Positions 43,083-51,386 of a stretch of 64,000 bases of DNA are shown piece after piece; within the stretch, counting starts at the first letter, position 1; every line of letters starts with the position of its first letter. The DNA lies in NCBI RefSeq assembly GCF_003950315.1, contig NZ_NGJT01000003.1, forward strand, positions 62,001-126,000, written 5' to 3'. The notes below the pieces were generated by a model, which was given only the letters and a program-made list of their open reading frames with translations, made no database searches and had not been told where the DNA came from. The position numbers and the translations under genes are program-made. Origin of the DNA: Vagococcus bubulae. Its GTDB lineage: Bacteria; Bacillota; Bacilli; Lactobacillales; Vagococcaceae.

Positions 43083-43811
43083 TTAATCTATTAATATTTC
43101 ACTCCAACCTATTACACATCCCGAACGAATGGCTACATTCATCGACTTAACATGAGAAAATGCTGTAGAATAAACTGGAACAATGTCTTTGTTCTCTTCT
43201 TGAATAAGTGATATTAACTCACTGATCAAACTTGTTGCCAGTCCCTTTTTTTCATAATGATTATCTAATATTTCTATTCCTAAATCCCAGGTGTACTTCC
43301 CACTTTCGCTAGCACCGCACAACCCGATTAGTTGATTGTTTGCATAATAAGCTAGACCTAATCTATCCGGATAACTAAGGTCATACCCAAAAGACATTTT
43401 TATTCTTTTATCTTCTTTAAACGCTAAAATATCTTGTTCTCGTAATACTTTAAACTGGTCGATTGCCGTACTCTTTATTGGTTCTTTTGGAATAAAAAAA
43501 GGGCTGATATTTTTTATCGACATGTCATATTCTTTTAATAACTCAATTAGTCGATTAATCGTTTTTATTTCAAAAAACCATTCAGATGGCAGATTACTAA
43601 ATTCTTTTTCTAACTTATTTGTTAATTCTTCATCTTCCGTTCGGACAAATAAATGATTGCCATACATCACAATATTTGCTTTTCCTTTAGCAACATGTCT
43701 GGCATTGACACCAGGTTTAGATGTAACAAACAAATTTTCAGAAAAGTCATATTGATAACAACCAAAATCAATTGCAAATTGTTTTCTGATTAATTCTTCG
43801 TACAATATCAT
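43083..43811 (-). CDS. GNAT-family N-acetyltransferase
   Basis: 242 aa from the ATG at 43811 (a GTG codon just before it is the alternative). The GNAT fold occupies the C-terminal half: LAYYANNQLIGLCGASESG, YEKKGLATSLISELISLI (motif A) and AFSHVKSMNVAIRSGCVIGW. The N-terminal 130 residues form a second, unrecognised part, so it is larger than a plain GNAT. The substrate is unknown. The ribosome site is weak (AAAGAA). Confidence 0.8.
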   Translation of the reverse strand: MILYEELIRKQFAIDFGCYQYDFSENLFVTSKPGVNARHVAKGKANIVMYGNHLFVRTEDEELTNKLEKEFSNLPSEWFFEIKTINRLIELLKEYDMSIKNISPFFIPKEPIKSTAIDQFKVLREQDILAFKEDKRIKMSFGYDLSYPDRLGLAYYANNQLIGLCGASESGKYTWDLGIEILDNHYEKKGLATSLISELISLIQEENKDIVPVYSTAFSHVKSMNVAIRSGCVIGWSEILID

Positions 43812-43838
43812 CACGTTCTTTCTTAAAAGATGATTATA

Positions 43839-44174
43839 TTATACCAATACATCATATTCAGCAATACTATTTTTTATAAAACCTTGACGTTTTGGCTTTT
43901 CCTTTGTTATTCCTGTTGACTCTTCTTTCTTATGAACATCTTTAAAAGATTGACTTTTTACCCAAGCTTTTTGTTGTTCTTTAGAATCCCATAAGCTTAA
44001 CACCACTAATTCTGTTACATTTTCATCTTCTGGTAAGACACGCGTCATCAACTGAAACTGAATAAAGCCATCCACCTTCTCCATCGCACTCGTTGTATGA
44101 CTTGATGTAAATCGTTGAATCATATTTTCTGCAAAGGGTGTTTCTATATGAATAGTATTGGTTACGCTATACAT
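43839..44174 (-). CDS. Antibiotic biosynthesis monooxygenase (ABM/IsdG-like) domain protein
   Basis: 111 aa from the ATG at 44174, eight bases after GGAGG; the frame is open 15 bases further without a site. One ABM fold: YSVTNTIHIETPFAENMIQR, MEKVDGFIQFQLMTRVLPED, ELVVLSLWDSKEQQKAWVKS. The IsdG heme oxygenases have this fold; the Asn-Trp-His set cannot be confirmed here, so heme cleavage is only possible. Stand-alone, next to the zinc operon's terminator. Confidence 0.78.
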   Translation of the reverse strand: MYSVTNTIHIETPFAENMIQRFTSSHTTSAMEKVDGFIQFQLMTRVLPEDENVTELVVLSLWDSKEQQKAWVKSQSFKDVHKKEESTGITKEKPKRQGFIKNSIAEYDVLV

Positions 44175-44254
44175 AATAATTACCTCCAATTTATTTTTAA
44201 TGGATATTTTTTAGAGTTTAACACATATTTTTAAAATTGAGAATTATTATCAAC

Positions 44255-44285
44255 TAAAAAACGCCTTGATATTCTCAAGACGTTC
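44255..44285 (-). terminator. Terminator of the zinc-starvation operon
   Basis: Minus strand: AACGTCTTGA pairs with TCAAGGCGTT, followed by T-rich sequence. It is five bases after the stop of the 38-aa gene. Confidence 0.85.
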
Positions 44286-44289
44286 CTCT

Positions 44290-44406
44290 CTATTTACTAC
44301 GCTTACTTCGTTTAGCCTCTTTAATAATTTTTAGTGCACGTTTTTTTGTTTTGATATTAGGACTACTTAGTCGTCTATAGGCACTCGACACATCTGTTTT
44401 TTCCAT
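44290..44406 (-). CDS. Very small basic protein, putative metal homeostasis protein
   Basis: 38 aa, too short for standard searches: MEKTDVSSAYRRLSSPNIKT then KKRALKIIKEAKRSKRSK. It begins five bases after the stop of the CobW gene, with AAAGGA before the ATG, and ends right before the operon terminator. I recall small proteins of this type annotated as putative metal homeostasis proteins in streptococci and enterococci; no function has been shown to my knowledge. It is rich in Lys and Arg with no Cys or His, so zinc binding is unlikely. It may bind RNA, ribosome or a partner protein. Confidence 0.7.
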   Translation of the reverse strand: MEKTDVSSAYRRLSSPNIKTKKRALKIIKEAKRSKRSK

Positions 44407-44411
44407 TACTA

Positions 44412-45383
44412 TTATTTCCTTTCATTTGATTCAATCATAATTAATTGAAATGCTTCCATAATTTTTTCTTTATCAATATTTTTACCAATAATGACTAATT
44501 TATTATCATGTATTTCTGTTAATCGATTCGTTAAATTAAAATTTAATAGTTGATTCACACCTTGAACTTCTGTTTGAAAGTCTTGGTCTTCTATATTTAA
44601 AAATCCTTTCATCCGATAAATTGATTCTTGATAAGTCATCATTAACCAAGATAGCCAATTATGTAATGAACTTTCTTTGATACTGCCTTTTCCTTCTATA
44701 ATGAGTGACTCAAATTCATGATGATGGTGGTGATGTTCATCATGAATTGTATCAATTGACTGACTAAATAACTGATTGTTTAATACTAGTTCAGCCAATT
44801 TCTCATTTGTCATAGTTAATGAAAATAGATGACTATCAGCTAATGGATTTACTTCTGCCATTTGTTTTTTTATTTGCTCAATACTTTCTGAATTAGCCAC
44901 CCCTTTTTCAGAAATTAATAGTCTATCTGACATCATAATTTGTTTCATTGCTTCATGATGAGAGAGATTAACTTCAATATTTTCTGCATCAATTACCCCT
45001 ATCACACTATCTAAATAGAAATAAGGTTGTAGACTAGGAGTGGCGACAATCGTTTGAATAATCGGTTGAGGATCTGATATCCCACTGGTTTCTATGATGA
45101 CTTGTTTTATCGGATATCCTTGCTTTACAAACACATCTAATGTCGCTGTTAATGCATTTAACAAATCTCCTCTCAAACTACAACAAATACAACCACCATT
45201 CATTTGAACGATATTTTCTTTTGAATGAATAAGTAGCTCATGATCAATTCCTGCTTCACCAAACTCATTTTCAATAATAATAACTTCATTTGGTAACAGT
45301 CCACTACCCTTTATCACTTGATTGATTAGCGTTGTTTTTCCTGAACCTAAAAAGCCAGAAATAATTGTTATTGGTATCCCCAT
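44412..45383 (-). CDS. CobW/COG0523 family GTPase, probable zinc metallochaperone
   Basis: 323 aa. Walker A GFLGSGKTTLINQV, the CxCC motif GGCICCSLRGDLLNAL at about residue 65, guanine-binding and Switch text IIETSGISDPQPIIQ, and a His-rich run HDEHHHHHHEF near residue 215. C-terminal CobW_C region. This group (ZagA/YciC/ZigA) delivers zinc to key enzymes when zinc is short. Located in the operon adcA-rpmG-rpsN-rpmF-126 aa-cobW-38 aa, with a Zur-like site at the head. Confidence 0.93.
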   Translation of the reverse strand: MGIPITIISGFLGSGKTTLINQVIKGSGLLPNEVIIIENEFGEAGIDHELLIHSKENIVQMNGGCICCSLRGDLLNALTATLDVFVKQGYPIKQVIIETSGISDPQPIIQTIVATPSLQPYFYLDSVIGVIDAENIEVNLSHHEAMKQIMMSDRLLISEKGVANSESIEQIKKQMAEVNPLADSHLFSLTMTNEKLAELVLNNQLFSQSIDTIHDEHHHHHHEFESLIIEGKGSIKESSLHNWLSWLMMTYQESIYRMKGFLNIEDQDFQTEVQGVNQLLNFNLTNRLTEIHDNKLVIIGKNIDKEKIMEAFQLIMIESNERK

Positions 45384-45389
45384 AAAATT

Positions 45390-45770
45390 CTACCTCTCTG
45401 ATAAGTATTCGGTAATTTGTAGTATATCATCATACCCCATTTTTTCCGACTGAATATCTTTTATCAATGTTTCTTTGAAAGAATGGCTAATTTCCCAAAA
45501 CCCATCAATCAAGTGAAAATTGCGTTTATCATAAGATTTAAAGATTGGATAAAGAGCTAAAAAATCGTCAAATGATAACTGTTCTTTTTCATAAAAGTCC
45601 TTCACCCAACCTTTTTCTAGTGCTTCTTTTGTGGGAAATCCCTGTTCATCAATCACACCTGCTTCAATCATGGACTGATACATGAGTACCTTATCTTCTA
45701 ATACAATTTTATTATCTGAAAAATGATAAGATAAACTCTCTTCAACAAGTGGTGGATAAATTATATTCAT
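45390..45770 (-). CDS. Protein of unknown function in the zinc-starvation operon
   Basis: 126 aa, soluble, rich in acidic and aromatic residues: VLMYQSMIEAGVIDEQGFPT, LEKGWVKDFYEKEQLSFDDF and GFWEISHSFKETLIKDI. No membrane segment, no Cys cluster, three His in total. I do not recognise the family. It lies 12 bases after rpmF and 6 bases before cobW, so it is translated with zinc-response genes. Possible roles are a GTPase partner, client protein or ribosome factor; none is supported by sequence. Confidence 0.75.
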   Translation of the reverse strand: MNIIYPPLVEESLSYHFSDNKIVLEDKVLMYQSMIEAGVIDEQGFPTKEALEKGWVKDFYEKEQLSFDDFLALYPIFKSYDKRNFHLIDGFWEISHSFKETLIKDIQSEKMGYDDILQITEYLSER

Positions 45771-45782
45771 CTGACAGTCCTC

Positions 45783-45950
45783 CTAACCAATAACTTTCCT
45801 TCCTTTATAATACCCATCAGGTGAAATATAATGGCTTCTTTTGTACTCTCCCAATATAGAATCGTAGGATACTGAGGAAGATGATAATTTTTTATGAGTT
45901 CGTCTTGCATGTTTTGCTGATTTTGATGTTTTTCGTTTAGGTACTGCCAT
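45783..45950 (-). CDS. rpmF: 50S ribosomal protein L32, zinc-independent paralogue
   Basis: 55 aa, starting MAVPKRKTSKSAKHARRTHK, the classic L32 beginning. Later text LGEYKRSHYISPDGYYKGRK ends in VIG. The two CxxC zinc-ribbon pairs of the standard form are missing (no Cys in the protein), so this is the C-minus paralogue made when zinc is scarce. ATG at 45950, stop at 45783; the ribosome site lies just before. Neighbours rpsN and rpmG are also C-minus forms. Confidence 0.92.
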   Translation of the reverse strand: MAVPKRKTSKSAKHARRTHKKLSSSSVSYDSILGEYKRSHYISPDGYYKGRKVIG

Positions 45951-45971
45951 TGTCTACTCCTCCTTACTTTC

Positions 45972-46241
45972 TTACCAACTGGCTTTTTTAACGCCTGGTA
46001 GTTGGCCTTTATGTGCCAATTCTCTAAAATGAATCCGCGATAAACCAAATTGACGCATATATCCTCTTGGACGACCATCTATCTCATCTCTTAGCTTAAG
46101 ACGATTAGGATTAGCATTTTTAGGGAGTTGTCGCAATCCCTCATAATCTTTATTCGCTTTTAATTCTTTTCTAAGCTCCGCATACTCTGCAACTAATTGC
46201 TTTTGTTTAGTGTATTTTGCTATTTTTGATTTTTTTGCCAA
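45972..46241 (-). CDS. rpsN: 30S ribosomal protein S14, zinc-independent paralogue
   Basis: 89 aa with a TTG start at 46241, behind AAGGAG. Long form of S14 without the zinc CxxC-x12-Cxx[59 protein letters not shown]. This corresponds to the RpsN2/YhzA type that replaces the zinc form in zinc-starved Bacilli. Located 13 bases after rpmG's end in the Zur-type operon. Confidence 0.95.
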   Translation of the reverse strand: MAKKSKIAKYTKQKQLVAEYAELRKELKANKDYEGLRQLPKNANPNRLKLRDEIDGRPRGYMRQFGLSRIHFRELAHKGQLPGVKKASW

Positions 46242-46254
46242 TTAACTCGTCTCC

Positions 46255-46407
46255 TTATTTTTTCATTTCTCTAAATATTACATGTTTTCTCAATTTAGGG
46301 GAATATTTTTTTAATTCTAATCTATCCGGCGTATTCCGTTTGTTTTTACTAGTTAGATAAAGTCTTTCTTTTGTTTCCGCACATTCTAAAATAATTGGTG
46401 TCCTCAT
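46255..46407 (-). CDS. rpmG: 50S ribosomal protein L33, zinc-independent paralogue
   Basis: 50 aa from the ATG at 46407, behind [60 protein letters not shown]. Standard L33 has CxxC and CPxxC/CPRL ligand pairs; here only one Cys remains (ECAETK) and the later site reads YSPKL, so zinc binding is lost. Such paralogues free ribosomal zinc. It follows adcA by 14 bases. Confidence 0.95.
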   Translation of the reverse strand: MRTPIILECAETKERLYLTSKNKRNTPDRLELKKYSPKLRKHVIFREMKK

Positions 46408-46421
46408 GTGTATCTTCCTTT

Positions 46422-47933
46422 CTAATGAGCCATCATCTCTTGTGCCACTTGTTTTCCTGTTAATTCTTTTGGATAATAAGTTGGCCAATTTTCTAATTCT
46501 TTATATAACGCTTCTTGACTGTCATTACCAAAATATAAATGGAAATGAGCTGATTTAGTATCTGTTATCTCATGATCACTAAACTGTACATACTTAAATG
46601 CGCCTTGACTCGGGTCAATAGCTTCAAAGCAATATCTGACACCTCGATTGCCTTTTTCATAAGTCAATATTTTATAACCAACATATTTATACTCAGAGCT
46701 CATTTTTTTACCATTTTCATTAATAAAAGTCATCGTTGAGTCTGTTATATCAATCTCTTTTATATCTGTTTTATAACCTAATTCATAATAGGCTTTATAT
46801 TCTTGCGCTGATTTATCTTGTTTGATTTTAGCTTTATAATCAAATACTTGATCTAGAGTGCCATCTTTTAATAACGGATAAACAGATTGCCATTCTCCAC
46901 TCCAATTGCTCAAAGGACGTTTTTCAATCTGGTTATCGTCAAAATATCCTGCTTGGACTGTTTTTTCAGATTCACTTACTGCAATATTTTTTGATGATGT
47001 ACCAGTTGTTTTACTCAAAGATTCTAGGTTTTTCTCCATAACAGTGACATAATTTTCACCATTTTCAATCTCTTTTTTACTTAGCCCCTCTAAAGGGTTT
47101 AATACCAATAATTCCACACCTGTTTCTTTGGCCAATGTTTTAGCAATCGCGTCTGTTGCATTAGATTCAAAATAAATATATTTAATATCATTGTCTTTAA
47201 CAAATTTATTTAATTCTACCAATCTTGCTGGAGATGGCTCCTCTTCAGGTGATAGTCCAGATATCGGAACTTGCTTTAAACCATACTCTAACGCTAAATA
47301 ACCAAAAGCAGCATGTTGTGTGACAAAACTTTTTTGCTTAGCATCCGTTAACGTATTTTTATATGATGTATCTAATTGGGCTAACTTCTCCAAATAATTG
47401 GAAGCATTCGTTGTAAACACTTCTTTTTTATTTGGGTATTGCTTAATTAATTGATCTCTAATCTCTTCAACTTCTTTCATCGCTAAACTTGGAGCTAACC
47501 AAACATGTGGGTCTAACTCATGGGAATGTCCTTCTTCAGAATGATCATGCTCCTCTTCTTCATTTCCAGGAAGCAATACCATATTCTCAGTTGCTTTAAT
47601 TTCATGAACGCCACCCTCTTTTAATACGGATTGAATAGACGGAACCCATGTTTCCATGTTTTCATTATTGTAAACAAACACATCACTATCTTGTATTTTT
47701 TTTAAGTCTTTTGCAGATGGTTCAAAATCATGTGCTTCAACACCTGCTGATACAAGCATATCTACATCTCCTTCATCTCCTACAATTTCTTTTGTAAATT
47801 CATACATAGGATAAAATGTCGTCATGACTTTTAATTTATCAGCATTTTTTTCTGCTTTTTTTTCAGAAGAACACGCTCCTATTAACACACTAATCGCTAT
47901 AAGTGATAATCCCCACAACCATTGCTTTTTCAT
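46422..47933 (-). CDS. adcA: Zinc-binding lipoprotein AdcA with ZinT domain
   Basis: 503 aa. Lipobox [10 protein letters not shown] (Cys at about residue 21). ZnuA-like domain (residues 30-310): [30 protein letters not shown], a His-rich loop [34 protein letters not shown]. ZinT domain from about residue 320: [40 protein letters not shown]. It captures zinc outside the cell for AdcBC, whose genes are at 20149-21626. The Zur-like site lies 31-51 bases before the start. First gene of the zinc-starvation operon. Confidence 0.96.
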   Translation of the reverse strand: MKKQWLWGLSLIAISVLIGACSSEKKAEKNADKLKVMTTFYPMYEFTKEIVGDEGDVDMLVSAGVEAHDFEPSAKDLKKIQDSDVFVYNNENMETWVPSIQSVLKEGGVHEIKATENMVLLPGNEEEEHDHSEEGHSHELDPHVWLAPSLAMKEVEEIRDQLIKQYPNKKEVFTTNASNYLEKLAQLDTSYKNTLTDAKQKSFVTQHAAFGYLALEYGLKQVPISGLSPEEEPSPARLVELNKFVKDNDIKYIYFESNATDAIAKTLAKETGVELLVLNPLEGLSKKEIENGENYVTVMEKNLESLSKTTGTSSKNIAVSESEKTVQAGYFDDNQIEKRPLSNWSGEWQSVYPLLKDGTLDQVFDYKAKIKQDKSAQEYKAYYELGYKTDIKEIDITDSTMTFINENGKKMSSEYKYVGYKILTYEKGNRGVRYCFEAIDPSQGAFKYVQFSDHEITDTKSAHFHLYFGNDSQEALYKELENWPTYYPKELTGKQVAQEMMAH

Positions 47934-47963
47934 TTTAACTAATCTACCTCACTTTATTTTTTT

Positions 47964-47984
47964 AAATCGTAATAATTACGTTTT
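47964..47984 (-). promoter_or_regulatory. Zur-like operator of the adcA operon
   Basis: TCGTAATAATTACG with flanking A/T (47964-47984) is a near-perfect Zur box of the Bacilli type. It is 31 bases before adcA. The other 275 bases of the non-coding stretch 47934-48259 are AT-rich; they hold the luxS promoter region, and I see no RNA gene. Confidence 0.82.
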
Positions 47985-48259
47985 GTATTTTTGAATGTTA
48001 TCAAATATTTTTTTTATTGTCAACTAGATTTTTATCTTTTTAAAATATTCAGTAGTTGATTACATATCTGCAACAAAAAGAAAATGCTCTTTATTTACGA
48101 TGATAAAAAATTATTTTCCTAAAAAATGTGATTAACTTATTTTGAAAAAATAGATTTTTAGCGGATTTTTCAGCACCTTATTGACACTACTCAAAAAAAG
48201 GTTATCCTTGAATTACCCTCTAAAAACTACTTTTTATAATAATGAAAGGAATGATATAA

Positions 48260-48733
48260 ATGGCAGAAGTAGAAAGTTTCACATTAGACCATAACAAGGT
48301 TATCGCACCATACGTTCGAGTAATTACAACAGAAAATGGGAAAAAAGGAGATTCTATCACAAATTACGATTTACGATTTGTTCAGCCGAATAAAGGAGAA
48401 ATGCCTACAGGTGCTATTCATACTTTAGAACACTTATTAGCTGATTTATTAAGAGATCGATTAGATGGAATCATCGATATTTCACCATTCGGTTGTCGAA
48501 CTGGCTTTCACTTAATTGTATGGGATAGCTATCCTGCTGATGTTGTAGCAAAAGCTTTAAAAGAGACATTAACTCAAATTGTAGAAGAGATTTCTTGGGA
48601 AGATGTTCAAGGAACTGATGCTAAAAGTTGTGGAAACTATAAAGACCATTCATTGTTTTCTGCAAAAGAGTGGGCTAAGACTGTATTAGATCAAGGAATC
48701 AGTACAGATGCCTTTGAGCGTAAACCTGTTTAA
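48260..48733 (+). CDS. luxS: S-ribosylhomocysteine lyase LuxS
   Basis: 157 aa, typical length. [16 protein letters not shown] start, metal site [17 protein letters not shown] (His, His of HxxxH) and [13 protein letters not shown] with the catalytic Cys, then [16 protein letters not shown]. It splits S-ribosylhomocysteine into homocysteine and DPD, the AI-2 precursor, in the activated-methyl cycle. Ribosome site AAAGGAATG lies before the ATG. Single gene followed by a terminator. Confidence 0.96.
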   Translation: MAEVESFTLDHNKVIAPYVRVITTENGKKGDSITNYDLRFVQPNKGEMPTGAIHTLEHLLADLLRDRLDGIIDISPFGCRTGFHLIVWDSYPADVVAKALKETLTQIVEEISWEDVQGTDAKSCGNYKDHSLFSAKEWAKTVLDQGISTDAFERKPV

Positions 48734-48744
48734 AATAGTCCTCT

Positions 48745-48790
48745 ATTAGATAACCTATCTCACTTTGGTAAGGTTATCTAATATTTTTTT
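48745..48790 (+). terminator. Terminator of luxS
   Basis: ATTAGATAACC and GGTTATCTAAT form an 11-bp stem followed by seven T. Confidence 0.85.
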
Positions 48791-48954
48791 ATGACTATCA
48801 TAGTAATAGATTCTTCATCTACAACCCAATACGATACAATAGGTAACATAAACAGAATGGTAATTGATGGCATTAGCATTAATGTACAAACATCATTTTA
48901 GATGTTTCCATATATTTTTATGACACAACACCACCCTTAAAGACAATAAAAAAC

Positions 48955-49084
48955 GAGGCTGACCAAAAAGTAATTTTTTAAATAAAAATCATTCAACTAA
49001 TAAAATAGAAATCCCATGAAAACAACGTTGTAATTAACGGATTTCATGGGATTTTTTCTATTTTAAGACTTTTGGGTCAGCCTC
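48955..49084. repeat. Nested inverted repeat (130 bp), possible small non-autonomous element
   Basis: Outer arms GAGGCTGACC (48955-48964) and GGTCAGCCTC (49075-49084) are perfect complements. Inside, AAAATAGAAATCCCATGAAA (49002-49021) pairs with its near complement at 49042-49065. Together they form a long imperfect hairpin. Similar GAGGCTG-type repeats are common between genes in enterococci and listeriae. It fills the gap 48734-49099 together with the luxS terminator and also ends the FMN reductase transcript. Confidence 0.65.
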
Positions 49085-49099
49085 TTCATTCCTCTTTAA

Positions 49100-49645
49100 T
49101 TAAGCAAATTTTGCTGCAAATTCACTAAATTGTTTTCCTGCACTTGCTAAAAATTCTTTTGTTGAATCATTTGTTGGTTCTAGATTTTCATCAAATAATT
49201 GATCAGAATGGCCAATGTATAATTCTGGTTGTTGCATAGTTGGCATATCTAAAAATACTAATGACTGTCTTAAAATGTGATGTGCTAAGACACCTGATAT
49301 GCCTGAAATTGATTGAGAAGCAACTAGAGCTGGTTTACCTGCCCATACATTTTGTCCCCATGGTCTTGAAGCTACATCTAATGCATTTTTTAATGCAGCT
49401 GAAATACTTCTATTATGTTCTGGAGTGACAAAAATAAACGCATCTTGAGCAGCAACTTCTTTTCTAAATCGTGTGTATTCAGCTGGTGAATCTTCATCTA
49501 AATCTTGATTATATAAAGGTAAATCACTAATTTTAATGAACGTTACCTCTGCATCTTCAGGTAAACCTTTTACAATCGCTTTTGCAACTGCTTCTGAGTA
49601 AGAATTTTTTCTTGTTGAACCTACAATAACACCATATTTTTTCAT
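49100..49645 (-). CDS. NADPH-dependent FMN reductase (flavodoxin-like)
   Basis: 181 aa. FMN-binding GSTRKNSYSEAVAKAIVKGL (residues 9-28), FVTPEHNRSISAALKNALDV, WAGKPALVASQSISGISGVL. NAD(P)H:quinone or azo/chromate reductase fold, cytoplasmic. GGAGAC precedes the ATG. A palindrome CTTACAATTTGTAAG sits 20-35 bases before the start, resembling the one at the HxlR pair (54834-54846), so redox-linked control is possible. Confidence 0.9.
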   Translation of the reverse strand: MKKYGVIVGSTRKNSYSEAVAKAIVKGLPEDAEVTFIKISDLPLYNQDLDEDSPAEYTRFRKEVAAQDAFIFVTPEHNRSISAALKNALDVASRPWGQNVWAGKPALVASQSISGISGVLAHHILRQSLVFLDMPTMQQPELYIGHSDQLFDENLEPTNDSTKEFLASAGKQFSEFAAKFA

Positions 49646-49665
49646 TATAATCGTCTCCTTGTTAG

Positions 49666-49680
49666 CTTACAATTTGTAAG
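49666..49680. promoter_or_regulatory. Palindromic candidate operator of the FMN reductase gene
   Basis: CTTACAATTTGTAAG, a perfect 15-base palindrome with one central base. Shares TTACA-N3-TGTAA with the site at 54834-54846 before the NAD(P)H oxidoreductase gene. Binding protein unknown; HxlR is the candidate. Confidence 0.55.
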
Positions 49681-49828
49681 TATATTTTATATTATTATAG
49701 TAACACCTCATTTTTTTTTACGCAATTATTTTGTCTCAACACAAAAAATAATATATCTTTTAATCATTTTAGTGTATTATATTACCTAAAGAAAAACATA
49801 ATAAACAAAAGAAGAAAGGAATAAATTC

Positions 49829-50560
49829 ATGACGAAACAGGCACATATCCAATTAGAAAAAATAGATCATTTAACAAAAGCTATTATTGTGGGAGATCCT
49901 AAACGTGTGGCAATTATCGCCTCTTGTTTAGAAAACGTAGAAAATCTTAGCTCAAATAGAGGTTATATTTCAATTAAAGGAGACTACAAAGGAACTCCTA
50001 TCTTAGTTATTTCTTCTGGTATTGGTGCACCTTCTACAGCTATTGTGGTAGAAGAATTAATTAATATTGGCATAAATACTATTATTCGCGTTGGAAGTTG
50101 TGGCGCAATGCAACATCATATTCCCCTAGGAGAATTGATTATTCCAACAGGAGTTGTGCGAGATGAAGGACTAACTAAAAAATATGTTCCAAGTGATTTT
50201 CCTGCTATTGCAAATGAAACGTTATTAAGCTTAGCTCAACAGTTTGCTCCTAACGCTAATTTTGGTATTACTCGCTCACATGATGGCTTTTATATGGAAG
50301 ATAACGCTAAAAATGAAGCCTTTTGGTCACACTTTGGTATTTTAGGAGCTGATATGGAAAGTAGTGCCCTCTATGTTTTAGCTAGTTTAAAAAATATTCG
50401 GGCATTATCTATTCTAAATAATGTCGTGTTATATGAAGAAGACTTAAATGAAGGGGTTAATAACCTTGTAAATGAAGAAGAAATGGTAGCTCTTGGAGAA
50501 TTACAATCAATCAAACTAGCCTTAAAAATTTTACATGAGGTGGATAATAAACATGTCTGA
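49829..50560 (+). CDS. Nucleoside phosphorylase, uridine phosphorylase-like
   Basis: 243 aa, PNP_UDP_1 family. Phosphate-binding VGDPKRVAIIAS (residues 22-33), SSGIGAPSTAIVVEELINIG, IRVGSCGAMQ and GADMESSALYVLAS (base and ribose contacts). It splits nucleosides with phosphate to base plus ribose-1-phosphate. The MESSALY sequence fits uridine-type enzymes more than purine ones, but specificity is not certain. Overlaps pnuC by 8 bases and precedes a cytosine deaminase-like gene, giving a nucleoside salvage set. Confidence 0.88.
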   Translation: MTKQAHIQLEKIDHLTKAIIVGDPKRVAIIASCLENVENLSSNRGYISIKGDYKGTPILVISSGIGAPSTAIVVEELINIGINTIIRVGSCGAMQHHIPLGELIIPTGVVRDEGLTKKYVPSDFPAIANETLLSLAQQFAPNANFGITRSHDGFYMEDNAKNEAFWSHFGILGADMESSALYVLASLKNIRALSILNNVVLYEEDLNEGVNNLVNEEEMVALGELQSIKLALKILHEVDNKHV

Positions 50561-51254
50561 AAAAAAACAGTCTTGGTTAGTCAATCAACTTTTCGTTGGT
50601 TGGAAACCTTTTGAAATCAAATATGTGTCTGTACTATTGGCACTTCAAGTTATTGTATTCTTACTCTCACCGGATTCAGTGATTGGCATGATTAGTGGCG
50701 TTGCAGGTGTCATTTGTTTAGTTTACGGGATGAAAGGGAGAAAGATTACTTTCTTCTTTGGGATTATTCAATGTCTGGCTATGACTTATATTGCTTGGCA
50801 AAGTCATGCTTATGGATCATTTGTGATGAATATTATTTATGTCATTTCTCAACCCATCGGCTGGTTTTTATGGGGAAATGATGAAGCTGTCCATCAATTT
50901 AAACCAAAGACGAAACAATTACTATTTATTGGTAGTATTATCGCTTGGTTAATTGGTTGGTTAGTGATTGGAAATTTTGGTGGTCAACTGCCATATATTG
51001 ATAGTGCCAATCTTGTGATTTCCCTCATCGCCCAAACCCTTTATATTTTTAAATACAAAGAAAACTGGTCATTATGGATTTTTGTCAATATTGCCAATGT
51101 ATTTTACTGGACCTTGTTAGCTTTTAATTCATGGACAGGAAAATCTGATATTGGTTCTTTGGGAATTTATCTGTCACAAATTGCCTTACAAGTTGCACTT
51201 TTATTTAATAGTATTTACGCTAATAAAGTTTGGAATGACTATGAAACAGATTAA
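50553..51254 (+). CDS. pnuC: Nicotinamide mononucleoside/riboside transporter PnuC-like
   Basis: 233 aa from the ATG at 50553, eight bases after GAGGTGG. Seven membrane segments: VSVLLALQVIVFLLSPDSVI, SFVMNIIYVISQPIGWFLWG, and WIFVNIANVFYWTLLAFNSW, which holds the family Trp/Asn signature. Members move ribosylnicotinamide or other vitamins or nucleosides. Here its partners are a nucleoside phosphorylase and a deaminase, so a nucleoside substrate is possible. Confidence 0.9.
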   Translation: MSEKKQSWLVNQLFVGWKPFEIKYVSVLLALQVIVFLLSPDSVIGMISGVAGVICLVYGMKGRKITFFFGIIQCLAMTYIAWQSHAYGSFVMNIIYVISQPIGWFLWGNDEAVHQFKPKTKQLLFIGSIIAWLIGWLVIGNFGGQLPYIDSANLVISLIAQTLYIFKYKENWSLWIFVNIANVFYWTLLAFNSWTGKSDIGSLGIYLSQIALQVALLFNSIYANKVWNDYETD

Positions 51255-51263
51255 TTCTATACT

Positions 51264-51301
51264 ATACACCTAACTCAAGTATATGATTTAGGTGTATTTT
51301 T
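51264..51301 (+). terminator. Terminator after pnuC
   Basis: ATACACCTAA and TTAGGTGTAT form a 10-bp stem followed by T5. It separates pnuC from the next gene, which has its own ribosome site. Confidence 0.82.
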
Positions 51302-51386
51302 AATGGGCATTTATTTAGTCTTTTTATAAAAAATAGTGTACGTTTAAATAGAAAAGAGTTTCACTAATAACTAGAGGAGTGATTTT

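Noticed and set aside
45767-46078. A 103-codon frame covering the end of rpsN and all of rpmF
   Set aside because: It is a shadow frame. The real 55-aa rpmF is in another frame with ATG at 45950 and clear L32 sequence.
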